Positions 23,028 through 33,631 are shown, counted from the stretch's first letter. The stretch: 40,631 nt of DNA from Streptomyces antioxidans (GCF_000968685.2 NZ_LAKD02000078.1:1-40631), one strand, 5' to 3'. Notes: generated by a model not told the origin, from the letters alone. Program-made: numbers and translations.

Positions 23028-23810
23028 ATGGGACCGATCGTTCCACCCCTCGTTCCACCGTATGAGACCGTCGGCGACGGGCCGCACCGCGTGATGGCGG
23101 TGCACGGCTGGTTCTCGGACCGGGCCGCGTACGCCGCGATGCTGCCGCACATCGACCGGCGCGGGTTCACCTACGCCCTGCCCGATCTGCGCGGCTACGG
23201 CGAGGCGCGCGACATCCCCGGCGCGTACACCACCGGCGAGGCCGGGGGCGATCTGCTCGCGCTCGCCGATCACCTCGGCTGGGAGCGGTTCTCGCTCATC
23301 GGCCACTCGATGGGCGCGGCCGTCGTCCAGCGCGTCGTGGCCGCCGCCCCGGACCGGGTCCGCCGGCTGGTCGGGGTCGCACCGGTGCCGGCCAGCGGGG
23401 TGCCGATGGAGGGCGAGCAGTGGCAGCTGTTCGCGGCGGCCGCCGACCGTCCGGAGAACCGCAGGGAGATCATCGACCTCACCACCGGAAGCCGCCACCC
23501 GGCCGCCTGGCTGGATCTGATGGTGCGGCACTCAGTGGAGCACAGCGACCCCAAGGCGCTGCGCGCGTGGCTGGACTCCTGGGCGCTGGAGGACTTCCAC
23601 GAGGACATAGCCGGTGCCCAGGTGCCGGTCCGGATCGTGGTCGGCGCCCACGACCCGGCGCTCACGGCGGAGGTGATGCGGCGGACCTGGCTGCGCTGGT
23701 ACGTCAACGCCGAGCTGGTGGAGCTGGAGTACGCCGGGCACTACCCCGCCGATGAGACGCCCCAGGAACTCGTACGGGCCGTCGAGGACTTCATCACGGC
23801 CGACGCGTAG
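23028..23810 (+). CDS. alpha/beta hydrolase
   Basis: 260 residues from ATG 23028 (GGAGG seven bases before). Nucleophile elbow GHSMGAA (Ser), acid in VVGAHDP (Asp) and His in YAGHYPADE complete the triad; the oxyanion region is MAVHGWFSD. No signal peptide. Esterases, lactonases and thioesterases all have this pattern, so the substrate is unknown. Tail overlaps the convergent transglycosylase gene by 17 bases (23794-23810). Confidence 0.87.
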   Translation: MGPIVPPLVPPYETVGDGPHRVMAVHGWFSDRAAYAAMLPHIDRRGFTYALPDLRGYGEARDIPGAYTTGEAGGDLLALADHLGWERFSLIGHSMGAAVVQRVVAAAPDRVRRLVGVAPVPASGVPMEGEQWQLFAAAADRPENRREIIDLTTGSRHPAAWLDLMVRHSVEHSDPKALRAWLDSWALEDFHEDIAGAQVPVRIVVGAHDPALTAEVMRRTWLRWYVNAELVELEYAGHYPADETPQELVRAVEDFITADA

Positions 23811-24492
23811 CCGCCGGTGAGGAGACGGAGGCGGGCCCGGACGGATCGCCGGAGGGCGAGGGGGAGACCGGAGTGGACGGTGAGGCGGAGGCACTGCCGG
23901 TGTGCTTCGCCTCACTCTCCTGGTACCTCTTCTCGCTCTCCCGGTACTTGGGCAGCAGCTCCTTCAAGATCTTGTCGACGTACTCCCGCGTCTCGAGGAT
24001 CTTGGGGATGCCGCGCGCCCGGAGCACCGCGTTCGGCCCCGCGTTGTACGCGGCGAGCGCGAGCCTGGTCGAGCCGAGCCTGGTCCCGCTGCCCGGGACC
24101 ACCTTGACCACCTCGTACAGATGGCACATGTAGCGGGCCTGTGAGGGGATGGCGTCGCGGGGCTCCCAGACGTCGGCGTCCCCGTCGCCGTCGCCGTCCC
24201 GGCCCCACTCCTTCCAGGTGACCGGCGAGAACTGCGAAATGCCCTGGGCGTGCCCGGAGTCCGCGTCCCGGCGCCAGCCGCTCTCCGCGTCGATCTGGGC
24301 GGCCAGCAGCGGCACGCTCAGTGGGGAGCAGGTGCGGACCGCAGCCTCCACCACGGGGCGCCTGGCGTCGGGGACCACCGGCAGATCGGGCTCCGAGGGC
24401 TCGGTGAGATGCCGTACGACCAGGACCGCGGCGACGACCAGGGCGAGGCCGGCGAGGAACGCGGCGACCATCCCTGCGGCGCGGGTCAGCAT
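23794..24492 (-). CDS. membrane-anchored lytic transglycosylase (SLT domain)
   Basis: 232 residues. A single N-terminal membrane helix (MVAAFLAGLALVVAAVLVV) anchors it; residues 60-190 form a lysozyme-like SLT domain with the catalytic Glu in QIDAESGW and GISQFSPVTW, LALAAYNAGPNAVL. It would cleave peptidoglycan glycan strands. The C-terminal 45 residues are Ser/Pro-rich. A DGDGDGDAD acidic run (about 97-105) looks like a calcium loop insert, which is unusual in this position. Its 3' end overlaps the convergent hydrolase gene. Confidence 0.87.
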   Translation of the reverse strand: MLTRAAGMVAAFLAGLALVVAAVLVVRHLTEPSEPDLPVVPDARRPVVEAAVRTCSPLSVPLLAAQIDAESGWRRDADSGHAQGISQFSPVTWKEWGRDGDGDGDADVWEPRDAIPSQARYMCHLYEVVKVVPGSGTRLGSTRLALAAYNAGPNAVLRARGIPKILETREYVDKILKELLPKYRESEKRYQESEAKHTGSASASPSTPVSPSPSGDPSGPASVSSPAATRRP

Positions 24493-24576
24493 GCCGGAAC
24501 CGGCGCGGTGGGGGTACGCATGCAGGGACCGTAGCCGGTATCGCGGGCCGATCCGTAATCGGTCGCCGACACGGGC

Positions 24577-25302
24577 CTACCGCGCCTGGTGGGCGCCGGG
24601 CAGCGGCTGCCCGGCCGGGCTCCCGGGGAGCGGCCGGGCCGCACTCTCGGCCGGACGCTTCATCACATACGCCGCCCCGGCGCCCGCCGCGAACAGCGCG
24701 AGCACCGAGACCGCCGTGCCCAGCCAGGTGGCGCCGAGCCACTGGCCGCCGACATAGCCGAGGGCCACGCTGTACGCCGCCCAGGCGATCCCGGCCACGA
24801 CCGACCACGGCAGGAATTCCTTCACCCTCCGGTGGGCCGCGCCCGCGCTCAGGCTGACGACCGAGCGTCCCGCGGGCGCGAAGCGGGCTATCACCACGAG
24901 CGGACCGCCGCCGCGCACCAGCGCGGTGCCCAACTTCTCCTGGGCGGAGGTGAGTCGGCGGGAGCGGGCGATCGCGCGGTCGAGCCGCTCGCTGCCGCGC
25001 CAGGCCAGCCGGTAGGCGACCATGTCCCCGAGGACGGAGGCGGTCGCGGCACACAGCATCAGCCCGAACATGGCGGGGAAGTCGGCCGCACCGGCCTGGC
25101 GCACCACGCCGACGGCGTCAACGGTGGTGCCGGCGGCCGCGGTGGCGGCGGTGATGACCAGAACGCCGCTGGGCAGAACGGGCAGGAAGACATCGAGCAG
25201 AACGGATGCCCCGATCACCGCATAGATCCATGGGGTGTTGGTCAGCGACCCCAAATGTTCCAACAACGTCCTACTCCCGATCCCGGTCCCCCCGCTGCGC
25301 AT
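24577..25302 (-). CDS. DedA-family membrane protein
   Basis: 241 residues with four to six membrane segments (WIYAVIGASVLLDVFLPVLP, VVAGIAWAAYSVALGYVGG, VLALFAAGAGAAYVM). The family signature F-A-P-A-G-R (ARFAPAGRSVVS) with the preceding G-G is present. DedA proteins act in undecaprenyl phosphate and phospholipid recycling across the membrane. Some start doubt, as no clear ribosome site is seen before ATG 25302. C-terminus is basic and Pro-rich. Downstream neighbour on the same strand is the transglycosylase, both cell-envelope related. Confidence 0.85.
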   Translation of the reverse strand: MRSGGTGIGSRTLLEHLGSLTNTPWIYAVIGASVLLDVFLPVLPSGVLVITAATAAAGTTVDAVGVVRQAGAADFPAMFGLMLCAATASVLGDMVAYRLAWRGSERLDRAIARSRRLTSAQEKLGTALVRGGGPLVVIARFAPAGRSVVSLSAGAAHRRVKEFLPWSVVAGIAWAAYSVALGYVGGQWLGATWLGTAVSVLALFAAGAGAAYVMKRPAESAARPLPGSPAGQPLPGAHQAR

Positions 25303-25475
25303 GTCGCCGGGAAGCGGCAGGCGTCAGCCTGTAACAGCCATACAGCGTACGCCTGTGACCAAGGAGGATAACGGTAAGGGGTGTGATGATGTTGTTCGAA
25401 TCACGCCATGCGGGGCGTTCGGTCCCGCATGGCGCGATGGTGACGTGCCGTCCGTCGGATGCGGCGTGCCCTCCG

Positions 25476-25955
25476 TCAGACCCGGGACGGCTCGCGCCGC
25501 GCTTCGGGCGCCGCCTCGGCCGTGCGGGCCGAGCCGAATATTCGGTCCAGCGCCAGGGGGCCCGGGCCGGTGAAGACGAGCAGCAGCAGGGCCCAGCAGA
25601 ACATCGCGGCGGGCTCGCCGCCGTTCTGGATGGGCCACAGCTTCTCGGGCTGGTGCTCGTGGAAGTACGCGTAGGCCATCGAGCCCGAGGAGATGAAGGC
25701 CGCGCTGCGGCTGCCGATGCCGAGCATCACCAGCGCGCCGCCGACGAGCTGGATGACGGCCGCGTACCAGCCCGGCCAGGTGCCGGCCTCGAGGGTCTTG
25801 CCGGTGCCCATGATGCCGCCGAACCAGCCGAGCAGCGATGAGGCGCCGTGGCAGAAGAACAGCAGTCCGACCACGATGCGGAAGAGGGAGAGGACGTACG
25901 GCCTGGCGCTGTCGAGCGCCTCGCCGAGGGTGCGGGGGGTGGCTGAAGAAGACAT
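25476..25955 (-). CDS. DoxX-family membrane protein
   Basis: 159 residues with four membrane helices: LSLFRIVVGLLFFCHGASSL, WYAAVIQLVGGALVML, FISSGSMAYAYFH, MFCWALLLLVFTG. The R-I-V-V-G-L-L-F-x-x-H-G and GALVMLG pattern is that of DoxX/SURF4-like proteins, linked with thiosulfate or redox metabolism. ATG at 25955 with AAGGAG ten bases upstream. Upstream AT-rich repeat (26024-26040) may be a regulatory site. Confidence 0.87.
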   Translation of the reverse strand: MSSSATPRTLGEALDSARPYVLSLFRIVVGLLFFCHGASSLLGWFGGIMGTGKTLEAGTWPGWYAAVIQLVGGALVMLGIGSRSAAFISSGSMAYAYFHEHQPEKLWPIQNGGEPAAMFCWALLLLVFTGPGPLALDRIFGSARTAEAAPEARREPSRV

Positions 25956-26023
25956 GGGAGGGGAGCTCCTTGCTCCTGGGGACGGGAACAGCGGAACGCC
26001 AGGTTAGGTTCCCCTCATCTTTT

Positions 26024-26040
26024 GTTGCAAGTTCAAGTTC
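26024..26040 (-). promoter_or_regulatory. AT-rich direct repeat upstream of doxX-like gene
   Basis: GTTGCAAGTTCAAGTTC on the + strand contains AAGTTC twice in tandem beside TTGCAA, in an otherwise GC-rich region, about 70 bases before the gene start. MarR-type or redox regulator binding is possible; no partner regulator is adjacent. Confidence 0.3.
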
Positions 26041-26093
26041 CTGCCAATATGGGCGGCCGGGAAGCCCCTTCCCGACCGTCCGGAACCCGCTCC

Positions 26094-28031
26094 TCAGAGC
26101 CCCGCGGTGCACATCGGGGCACCTTCCTGCCAGGGCTCCCGCGCGGTCGTCACGCGCAGCACCGCCCGTGCCACCGCGTCCGTGTCACAGAGGGTGACGG
26201 AATTCACGCCCGGCCGCGCCCCCGCGGCCGTCACCCAGTGGACCCCCTCGGTGGGCACTCCGAGGGCGAACCGCCGTGGGTGCGGGCGGCCCTGGGCGTC
26301 CACCACCCGGTAGGGGGCGGTGGTGACATCGAGGCCGCCGGTCTCATAGCCCTCCACCCGGTGCGGTCGGCACTGCCCGGTCTCCAGCAGCCGGATCAGC
26401 AACTCATCGGCGGTCCGGCGCACATCGGGCTCCGGGAGCCGGGCCTCGATCAGGGTCGTGGCCGTCACCGGTGGACCCGGCACCTCGGCCGACCGGGCGG
26501 CGAAACCGGCCGCGCCACCCCCTTGGTCTGGACTTTTGAGGGTTACTTCAAGCCGGGGGCCGAGGACGTCCAGGACGCCCGCCTCGATCAGCGCCGCCAT
26601 CTCCTCGATCCGGCGGCGCGGCGGGCCGATGGAGAGGAAGGCGTTCAGCGGGGTGTACCAGCGGTCCAGATGGGCGCGGCGGGACGCTCCCGTCAGCCCG
26701 CCGTGGTCGACGATCAGGCGCACCTCGTTGCGGAGGTCGCGCAGTACGTCGAGGGCGGCCTTGACCGGGCCCTCGACATTGCCCTGCCGCGCGTGCGCCG
26801 CGTCCTGGCGGGCGTAGGCCAGCAGCCACCGCCGGAAGTCGTCACGCCCCGTGAACCGACGTCCCCGGTGCGGCTGGGCCGCCGCGTCCCAGGACCAGCG
26901 CTCCGCCTCCGGAATGTCGTACTCCGCGAGTACGGCGGCCTCTTCGGGGCTGCCGTGCTCGGTGGCCAAAAAGTGACGCCTGAAGTGTGCTGGGGTGGAC
27001 GGGGCGGGGGTTCCGGGGGCGCCGGGGGCGCGGAGGGCCAGCAGCGCCTCGTAGTAGACCGTTTCGGCCTCCTTGGCCACGAGCGGCCATATCTCGGCGA
27101 GGAAGTCCGGCGGGTCCCCGGCGTCCGCGCGCTTGCGGAAGTGGCCGAGCACATCGGGCGTCAGCAGCAGTGGGGTGTGCCGGCCGCACGGCCCCTTCGC
27201 GTTGTCGCCCCGCGCGTGGTACGGGATGCCGCGCCGCGATCCCGCGTACAGCCGTGGCTCGAGCCCCGAGGGCCGGTAGACCAGACCGCCGCGGTCGTTG
27301 GGGACGAACCTGCCGCCCCGGCCCGCCGTCAGCAGCGCCATGTGGTCGAAGAAGTTGAGGCCGAGGCCGCGCAGCAGCACCGGTTCGCCCGGCGCGATGA
27401 GCGACAGGTCGACATCGGCGGGGTTGGCGGGCGGGTAGTAGCGGAGCCCGTGCCGCTCCGCGTGGGCCGCGTACCGCCGCTCGGTGGCATCGGTGGCCGC
27501 GGGCAGATGGCCCTGCGCCAGGACCACCGCGCGCAGCCCGTCCAGACGGCTCCCGTCATCCAGCGTCAGCACCTGCTCGCCGTCGGCCCGTTCCTCCAGC
27601 CGTACGGCGCGGGCCCGGTGGGTGCGGACCGTCACGGTGTCCGGGGCGCCCCGCACCACCTCGCCGAAGACCCACTCCAGATAGCGCCCGTAGAGCGCGC
27701 GGCTGGGGTAGTCATCCGGGCCGAGGCCGGGGGCCAGACCCCGCGCGGTGACCCATTCGTACAGGCTCGGCCCGGTCCGCACCGGTCCGCCGCATTCGAC
27801 GCTCGCGTCGGTGAACAGGGTCACCTGTGAGGCCACGGTGTTCATCAGCAACTCATCGGGCTGGGCGGTCCGCCAGACCCGTCCCGCACCCGGCGGCGAG
27901 GGGTCCACCAGGTGCACGGTCAGCGGGGTGTCCGCCGCCAGCTCCGGGGTCGAGGCGCACAGGCGCTCCAGCACGCTGGTGCCGCGCGGCCCGGCGCCGA
28001 CGACGGCTATCGCGTGGGGGTCTCCGGCCAA
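26094..28031 (-). CDS. FAD/NAD(P)-binding protein (PF13454-type)
   Basis: 645 residues. N-terminal Rossmann GAGPRGTSVLERL binds FAD, followed by ELLMNTVASQVTLF and a second nucleotide site further on (VVLAQGH, GLGLNFFDH). C-terminal residues (TDAVARAVLRVTTAREPW) are helical. Family members resemble N-hydroxylases and monooxygenases but no reaction is established for this subgroup. Starts at TTG 28031 with GGGAG nine bases upstream; no ATG gives a better fit. Lies alone between DoxX and PhoD genes on the same strand with 163 bases to PhoD. Confidence 0.8.
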   Translation of the reverse strand: MAGDPHAIAVVGAGPRGTSVLERLCASTPELAADTPLTVHLVDPSPPGAGRVWRTAQPDELLMNTVASQVTLFTDASVECGGPVRTGPSLYEWVTARGLAPGLGPDDYPSRALYGRYLEWVFGEVVRGAPDTVTVRTHRARAVRLEERADGEQVLTLDDGSRLDGLRAVVLAQGHLPAATDATERRYAAHAERHGLRYYPPANPADVDLSLIAPGEPVLLRGLGLNFFDHMALLTAGRGGRFVPNDRGGLVYRPSGLEPRLYAGSRRGIPYHARGDNAKGPCGRHTPLLLTPDVLGHFRKRADAGDPPDFLAEIWPLVAKEAETVYYEALLALRAPGAPGTPAPSTPAHFRRHFLATEHGSPEEAAVLAEYDIPEAERWSWDAAAQPHRGRRFTGRDDFRRWLLAYARQDAAHARQGNVEGPVKAALDVLRDLRNEVRLIVDHGGLTGASRRAHLDRWYTPLNAFLSIGPPRRRIEEMAALIEAGVLDVLGPRLEVTLKSPDQGGGAAGFAARSAEVPGPPVTATTLIEARLPEPDVRRTADELLIRLLETGQCRPHRVEGYETGGLDVTTAPYRVVDAQGRPHPRRFALGVPTEGVHWVTAAGARPGVNSVTLCDTDAVARAVLRVTTAREPWQEGAPMCTAGL

Positions 28032-28155
28032 GGCTGTGTCTCCCGGGGCAGATGTGACGCAGGATGCGCGCCCATCATGCCGCCCGCTCCCCGCGAATCG
28101 GCCCGGTCTCCGGAACGTACCGCTCCGTTGTGGTCTGTATCACGTGGCATATGCC

Positions 28156-28194
28156 GCGGAACGGAACTCAAGGGGGCGGGCGGCGGAACGGAAC

Positions 28195-28198
<4 letters not shown>
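28156..28198. repeat. 16-bp direct repeat at the PhoD stop codon
   Basis: GCGGAACGGAACTCAA at 28156-28171 and again, identical, at 28183-28198. The second copy contains the stop codon of the PhoD-like gene (28195-28197). Local duplication at a 3' end. Confidence 0.8.
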
Positions 28199-29961
<1,763 letters not shown>

Positions 29962-30055
29962 CCGGACCTCCTCCGTCGTTCTCCGATGTGCTCGTCATGC
30001 GTACGGTACGGAACGACGGAGGAGGCGTGGCGGTTCCTCCGGGTGGTGCGGAGTC

Positions 30056-30715
30056 TCAGCAGCCGTTGAGGATGTCGCTGAGCGCGGACTTCTCGGCCGA
30101 GTCGAGGCTGAGCTTGTAGGTGTACTTCACCGAGACCCACATCCGGGCGTACATGCAGTGGTAGGCGGACCGGGGCGGCAGCCACTCGGCCGGGTCCCTG
30201 TCGCTCTTGGACTGGTTGACGTTGTCGGTCACGGCTATCAGCTGGGAGTGGGTCAGGTCGTTGGCGAAGTCCTGGCGCTGGGCGTTGGTCCAGCCGCTGG
30301 CGCCTGACGTCCACGCCTCGGCGAGCGGAACGACGTGGTCGATGTCCACGTCGCCGGAGGCGGACCAGGTCTCGCCGTCGTACTCGGAGTACCAGGTGCC
30401 GCTGGTGGCCGCGCAGCTGGAGTCGGTCTGGACGTTCTCGCCGTCGCGCTTGAGGACTTCCTCGCGGGTGTTGCAGGCGCCGCTCTGGGTGATCCAGTGC
30501 GGGAACTTGTCCCGGCTGTAACCGTCCATGGAGCCCTCGGTCTTGACGGTCAGCGAGGCCAGCTGGGTGCGGGCGGTGGCGGCGCTCGGCGGGGCGGGCG
30601 GGGAGGCCTGTGCGGCGGGCCCGCTCAGCGCGAGCGTGCCCAGCAGGGCGACGAACCCGCCGAAGACGGAGGCGCGACGCGCGTAGACGCGACGGCGAGT
30701 AGACATGTCCGACAT
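30056..30715 (-). CDS. secreted HNH endonuclease-like protein (DUF1524/GmrSD C-terminal type)
   Basis: 219 residues. Signal peptide from MSTRRRVYARRASVFGGFVA to PAAQASP, cut near 38. HNH core: DIDHVVPLAEAWTSGA (His), LIAVTDNVNQSKSDRDPAEW (Asn and basic residue), then CMYARMWVSVKYTY. This is the nuclease domain found in GmrS/GmrD-type proteins, here alone and exported. It could digest extracellular DNA for nutrition, or be a nuclease with toxin-like use; no immunity gene is adjacent. ATG preceded by AAGGGAG. Confidence 0.87.
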   Translation of the reverse strand: MSDMSTRRRVYARRASVFGGFVALLGTLALSGPAAQASPPAPPSAATARTQLASLTVKTEGSMDGYSRDKFPHWITQSGACNTREEVLKRDGENVQTDSSCAATSGTWYSEYDGETWSASGDVDIDHVVPLAEAWTSGASGWTNAQRQDFANDLTHSQLIAVTDNVNQSKSDRDPAEWLPPRSAYHCMYARMWVSVKYTYKLSLDSAEKSALSDILNGC

Positions 30716-30936
30716 GCGAACTCCCTTGAGGGTGGGGGGTCGTTGGCCGCTGGTGCCCGGCCATGGTTGTGGCGCCGGGTTGCTGTGGGGTGGGCGCTAG
30801 GTAACAGGGTGACGACGCGGTCATGTCAACGCAAGGGGTTCCAGGAGGCAGTTGATGCCACGACTCGATCCGGCGCGGGTCGCTGCGCGTTTAGCGATGC
30901 GGCTGTGTGCCGCGTACGCCTGCGCCCCGGCACGGG

Positions 30937-31670
30937 GCGTTGCCGCCTGCGGCGGGCTGTTCCCCCACCCGCCCCTCCCCGAACCCGGGGCTCCGCCCCG
31001 GACCCCGCCGGGGCTCCGCCCCGGACCTCCGCTGTGCCTTCGCTCCCAGGCCTCCGCTGGGGCAGCGTCCAGGCCCCCGCTGGGCTCCGCCCTCCCGCCA
31101 GGGCTACGTCCCCATGCCCCGTCAGGGCTGCACTCCAGGCCCTCCGCCGGGGCTGCGCCCGGGGCCCCCGCTGGGGCTCCGCTCCTAGGCCCCGCTGGAT
31201 TGGCGCCCAGGACCTCCGCTGTGCCTTCGCCCCAGACGCCCGCTGGGGCTGCGCCCCGGGCCCCATCTGGGCTCCGCCTCCGCTGGGCCTTCGCCCTCAC
31301 CCTCCGCCCCAGACCCCCGCTGGGGCTGCGCCCCGGGCCCCTGCCGGGGTTGTGCCCCAACCCCCGTTGGGGCCGTGCCCCGGACCTTCGCCGTGGCTGC
31401 GCCCCGGACCCTCGTTGGAGCTGGGCCCCGGGCCCCTGCCGGGGTTGTGCCCACCCCCGTTGGGGCCTTGCCCCGGACCTCCCCCGGGTCCGCGCCCCAG
31501 ACCTCCGCAGGGCCTGCGCCCCGCCCCCGCCGGGGCTGCCTCGCACCCACTAGAGGTGCGCCCCATACCCCGGGGGCCGGGGGCGGAGCCCTAGCGGGGT
31601 TCGGGGCGGAGCCCTGGTGGGGGCTGGGGCGGAGCCCCGGGTTCGGGAAGGGGCGGGGAGGGGAAAGCCG
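30937..31670. repeat. inverted-repeat-bounded array of ~24-nt GC-rich units, no gene
   Basis: Long stretch with open frames in all six phases but no protein-like sequence. Left arm GCCCCTCCCCGAACCCGGGG plus CTCCGCCCC (30971-30999) is complemented, one mismatch in 29, by 31626-31654. Between them lie about two dozen units of 23-24 nt, each around G-G-A-C-C, then C-G-C-T-G-G-G-G-C-T-G-C-G-C-C-C-C, each able to form a hairpin. The unit order reverses near 31550-31600. No transposase inside. 30717-30936 upstream holds only the HNH leader and degenerate GC-rich sequence. Confidence 0.85.
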
Positions 31671-31717
31671 GGCCCGGGGGGCCGGTCGCGGCGCGGGGTC
31701 GCGTATTCTCGGCGGGA

Positions 31718-31854
31718 GCAGAAGGGGAGTAGCTCCTCGCCGGACCGTCGACATACTGCCCGCCCCCTCACGGTGCGGGCCGGCGCCCGGAGCGTACGGA
31801 TCGCCGCGTGAGCCTGACGCGGCGCGGAACCGTGCGCCAGCGAGACCTTCGGCC
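31718..31854 (+). promoter_or_regulatory. yybP-ykoY manganese riboswitch
   Basis: Conserved pieces in order: AGAAGGGGAGTAGCTCCTCG (31720 on), CGTCGACATAC, GGTGCGGGC, AGCCTGACGCGGC (31810 on), AGCGAGACCTTCGG (31839-31852). These are the invariant 5' GGGGAGUAGC, the internal loop and the 3' GAGACCUU of the yybP-ykoY class, which senses Mn2+ and controls Mn efflux genes. It lies 80 bases upstream of the GDT1-like transporter's start. A terminator or ribosome-masking stem in 31855-31933 was not worked out. Confidence 0.88.
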
Positions 31855-31933
31855 GCAGTGTCCGACGCTGCCGTGCCGAAGCGATCCCTCCCCGGGGCCC
31901 TTGGCGCGGCCCGATCTTCGAGGTATCCATTCC

Positions 31934-32515
31934 GTGTTCAGCATCACCGTCGCCGCCGTCGTCTTCGGCGTCGTCTTCCTCGCCGAGCTGCCCGACAAGA
32001 CCGCCCTGGCCGGGCTGATGCTCGGCACCCGCTACCGCGCGTCATACGTCTTCGTCGGCGTGGCCGCCGCCTTCGCCCTCCACGTCGGGCTCGCGATCGC
32101 GGCGGGCAGTGTGCTCACGCTGCTGCCGCACCGCCTGCTCCAGGCGATCGTGGGGGTGCTCTTCCTCGGCGGAGCGGCGATGCTGCTCTTCAAGAAGGAC
32201 GACGGCGAGGAGGAGGTCCGCAAGCCCGCCGACCAGAGCTTCTGGAAGGTCTCCGGGGCGGGCTTCATGCTGATCCTGATCGCCGAGTTCGGCGATCTGA
32301 CCCAGATCATGACCGCGAACCTCGCCGCCCGCTACGACGACCCGCTCTCGGTGGGCGTCGGCGCGCTGCTGGCGCTGTGGGCCGTCGCGGGCCTGGGCAT
32401 CGTGGGCGGCCGCACCCTGATGCGATACGTACCGCTGCGGCTGATCACCAAAGTCGCGGCCCTGGTGATGCTGGCGCTGGCGGGCTTCAGCCTGTACGAG
32501 GCCATCGCGGCGTGA
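31934..32515 (+). CDS. GDT1/TMEM165 (UPF0016) cation transporter, riboswitch controlled
   Basis: 193 residues from GTG 31934. Six predicted membrane helices and two copies of the family motif E-x-G-D-K/R-T/S in degenerate form: AELPDKTAL (residues 17-25) and AEFGDLTQI (about 117-125). Family members export Mn2+ or Ca2+; with a manganese riboswitch in front, Mn2+ efflux is the best guess. The frame extends upstream to 31808 through the riboswitch, which is rejected. Followed immediately by a hairpin. Confidence 0.9.
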   Translation: MFSITVAAVVFGVVFLAELPDKTALAGLMLGTRYRASYVFVGVAAAFALHVGLAIAAGSVLTLLPHRLLQAIVGVLFLGGAAMLLFKKDDGEEEVRKPADQSFWKVSGAGFMLILIAEFGDLTQIMTANLAARYDDPLSVGVGALLALWAVAGLGIVGGRTLMRYVPLRLITKVAALVMLALAGFSLYEAIAA

Positions 32516-32518
32516 CGG

Positions 32519-32538
32519 GCGCCCGTGCGGACGGGCGC
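32519..32538 (+). terminator. hairpin after GDT1 gene
   Basis: GCGCCCGT (32519-32526) pairs perfectly with ACGGGCGC (32531-32538) over a four-base loop, three bases after the stop. Followed by degenerate copies of the same GC-rich hexamers up to 32580. Confidence 0.7.
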
Positions 32539-32594
32539 AGTGCGGGCGTGCGCAGGTGCGGGCGTGCGGACGGGCGCAGCGTGGGGCCCGGCGC

Positions 32595-33245
32595 TCAGTC
32601 CGAGAAGTGCAGCCGCACCGTGCCGTCCGGCAGGCCCTCGACGCGCACCTGCTCCAGGTCCCGCACCTGCGCGTCCGGGGCGTGGGCCCCGGCGCGCGGG
32701 CCGATCCCGACGATGCGCATTCCGGCCGCCCGGCCCGCCGTGATCCCGGCCTCCGAGTCCTCGAAGACGACGCAGTCGGCGGGGGCGAAGCCCAGCTCGG
32801 CCGCGCCCTTCAGGAAGCCCTCCGGGTCGGGCTTGCTCGCGCCCACGCGTTCCGCCGTGACCCGTACTTCCGGCATCGGCAGTCCGGCGGCGCCCATGCG
32901 GGCGCGGGCAAGGGCCTCGTCTGCGGAGGTCACCAGGGCGTGCGGGAGTTCGGCCAGCGCGGCCATGAAGGCGGGCGCGCCGGGCACCGGCACGACGCCG
33001 TCGAGATCGGTGGTCTCGCGCTCCAGCATCCAGCGGTTGTCCGCCAGGTTCCGCTCCGCCGGGCGGTCCGGGAGCAGCGCGGCCATCGTGGCGTGCCCCT
33101 GCCGACCGTGGACGACCTTGAGGACCTGCTCGGGGTCGAGCCCCTGCTCGGCGGCCCAGATCCGCCAGTAGCGCTCGACCACGGCGTCCGAGTTCACCAG
33201 GGTGCCGTCCATGTCGAGGAGGAGTGCGCGGGCGGTGAGGGACAT
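32595..33245 (-). CDS. HAD-superfamily sugar-phosphatase-like hydrolase
   Basis: 216 residues from ATG 33245, ribosome site AGGAG. HAD motif I DMDGTLVNS (Asp10 nucleophile, Asp12), motif II VTSADE, Lys in GASKPDPEGF and motif IV VFEDSEAGITAG. The VFEDS-EAG end and the cap domain size fit the beta-phosphoglucomutase/YfbT-like subgroup (sugar or glycerol phosphate phosphatases). The frame continues upstream to 33329 but the leader from 33246 contains an inverted repeat instead. Convergent with the GDT1 gene's terminator. Confidence 0.9.
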   Translation of the reverse strand: MSLTARALLLDMDGTLVNSDAVVERYWRIWAAEQGLDPEQVLKVVHGRQGHATMAALLPDRPAERNLADNRWMLERETTDLDGVVPVPGAPAFMAALAELPHALVTSADEALARARMGAAGLPMPEVRVTAERVGASKPDPEGFLKGAAELGFAPADCVVFEDSEAGITAGRAAGMRIVGIGPRAGAHAPDAQVRDLEQVRVEGLPDGTVRLHFSD

Positions 33246-33365
33246 CGGGACTCCTGGTCGTGGAAACAAGCGGCTCCGCCCGCCGGTCAGGGAAAACGGG
33301 CGGAACCACTTTGTTCCTTCACGATACAAAGCCGGGTCGCTCCGCGCCAGGGGGTGGGCGGATCG

Positions 33366-33631
33366 TTACGCCCGCGGCGGGCTGTGCCCCTCCCCGCCCC
33401 TCCCCGCAACCGGGGCTCCGCCCCGGACCCCACTGGGCCCCGCCCCCGCCGGGGCTGCGCCTCTCGCCTCCGTTGTGGCTGCGCCCCCGCTTGGGCTTCG
33501 TCCCGCACCCCGTTGGGCTTTCGCCCTCTAACCGCGGGGACTGGGGGCGAAGCCCCGGCGGGGTCCGGGGCGCAGCCGGGTGGTGGGGGCCGGGGCGGAG
33601 TCCCGGATTTGGGAAGGGGCGGGGAGGGGGA
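33366..33631. repeat. second, shorter copy of the inverted-repeat-bounded GC-rich element
   Basis: Same flank (CCCGCGGCGGGCTGT, as at 30946) and arm (33396-33424) as the first element; right arm 33592-33620 complements it with a few mismatches. Only four to five units lie between, and unit orientation again reverses mid-way, near 33530. No coding content. It fills most of the gap between the HAD gene and the peptidoglycan-binding protein. Confidence 0.8.

Noticed and set aside
21426..23531. 701-residue minus-strand frame over the lectin gene
   Set aside because: Antisense shadow; the plus strand has clear signal peptide and lectin motifs.
30335..31594. Proline/alanine-rich proteins in several frames
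   Set aside because: Produced by the 24-nt repeat array, which leaves every frame open; the repeats are the feature, not a gene.
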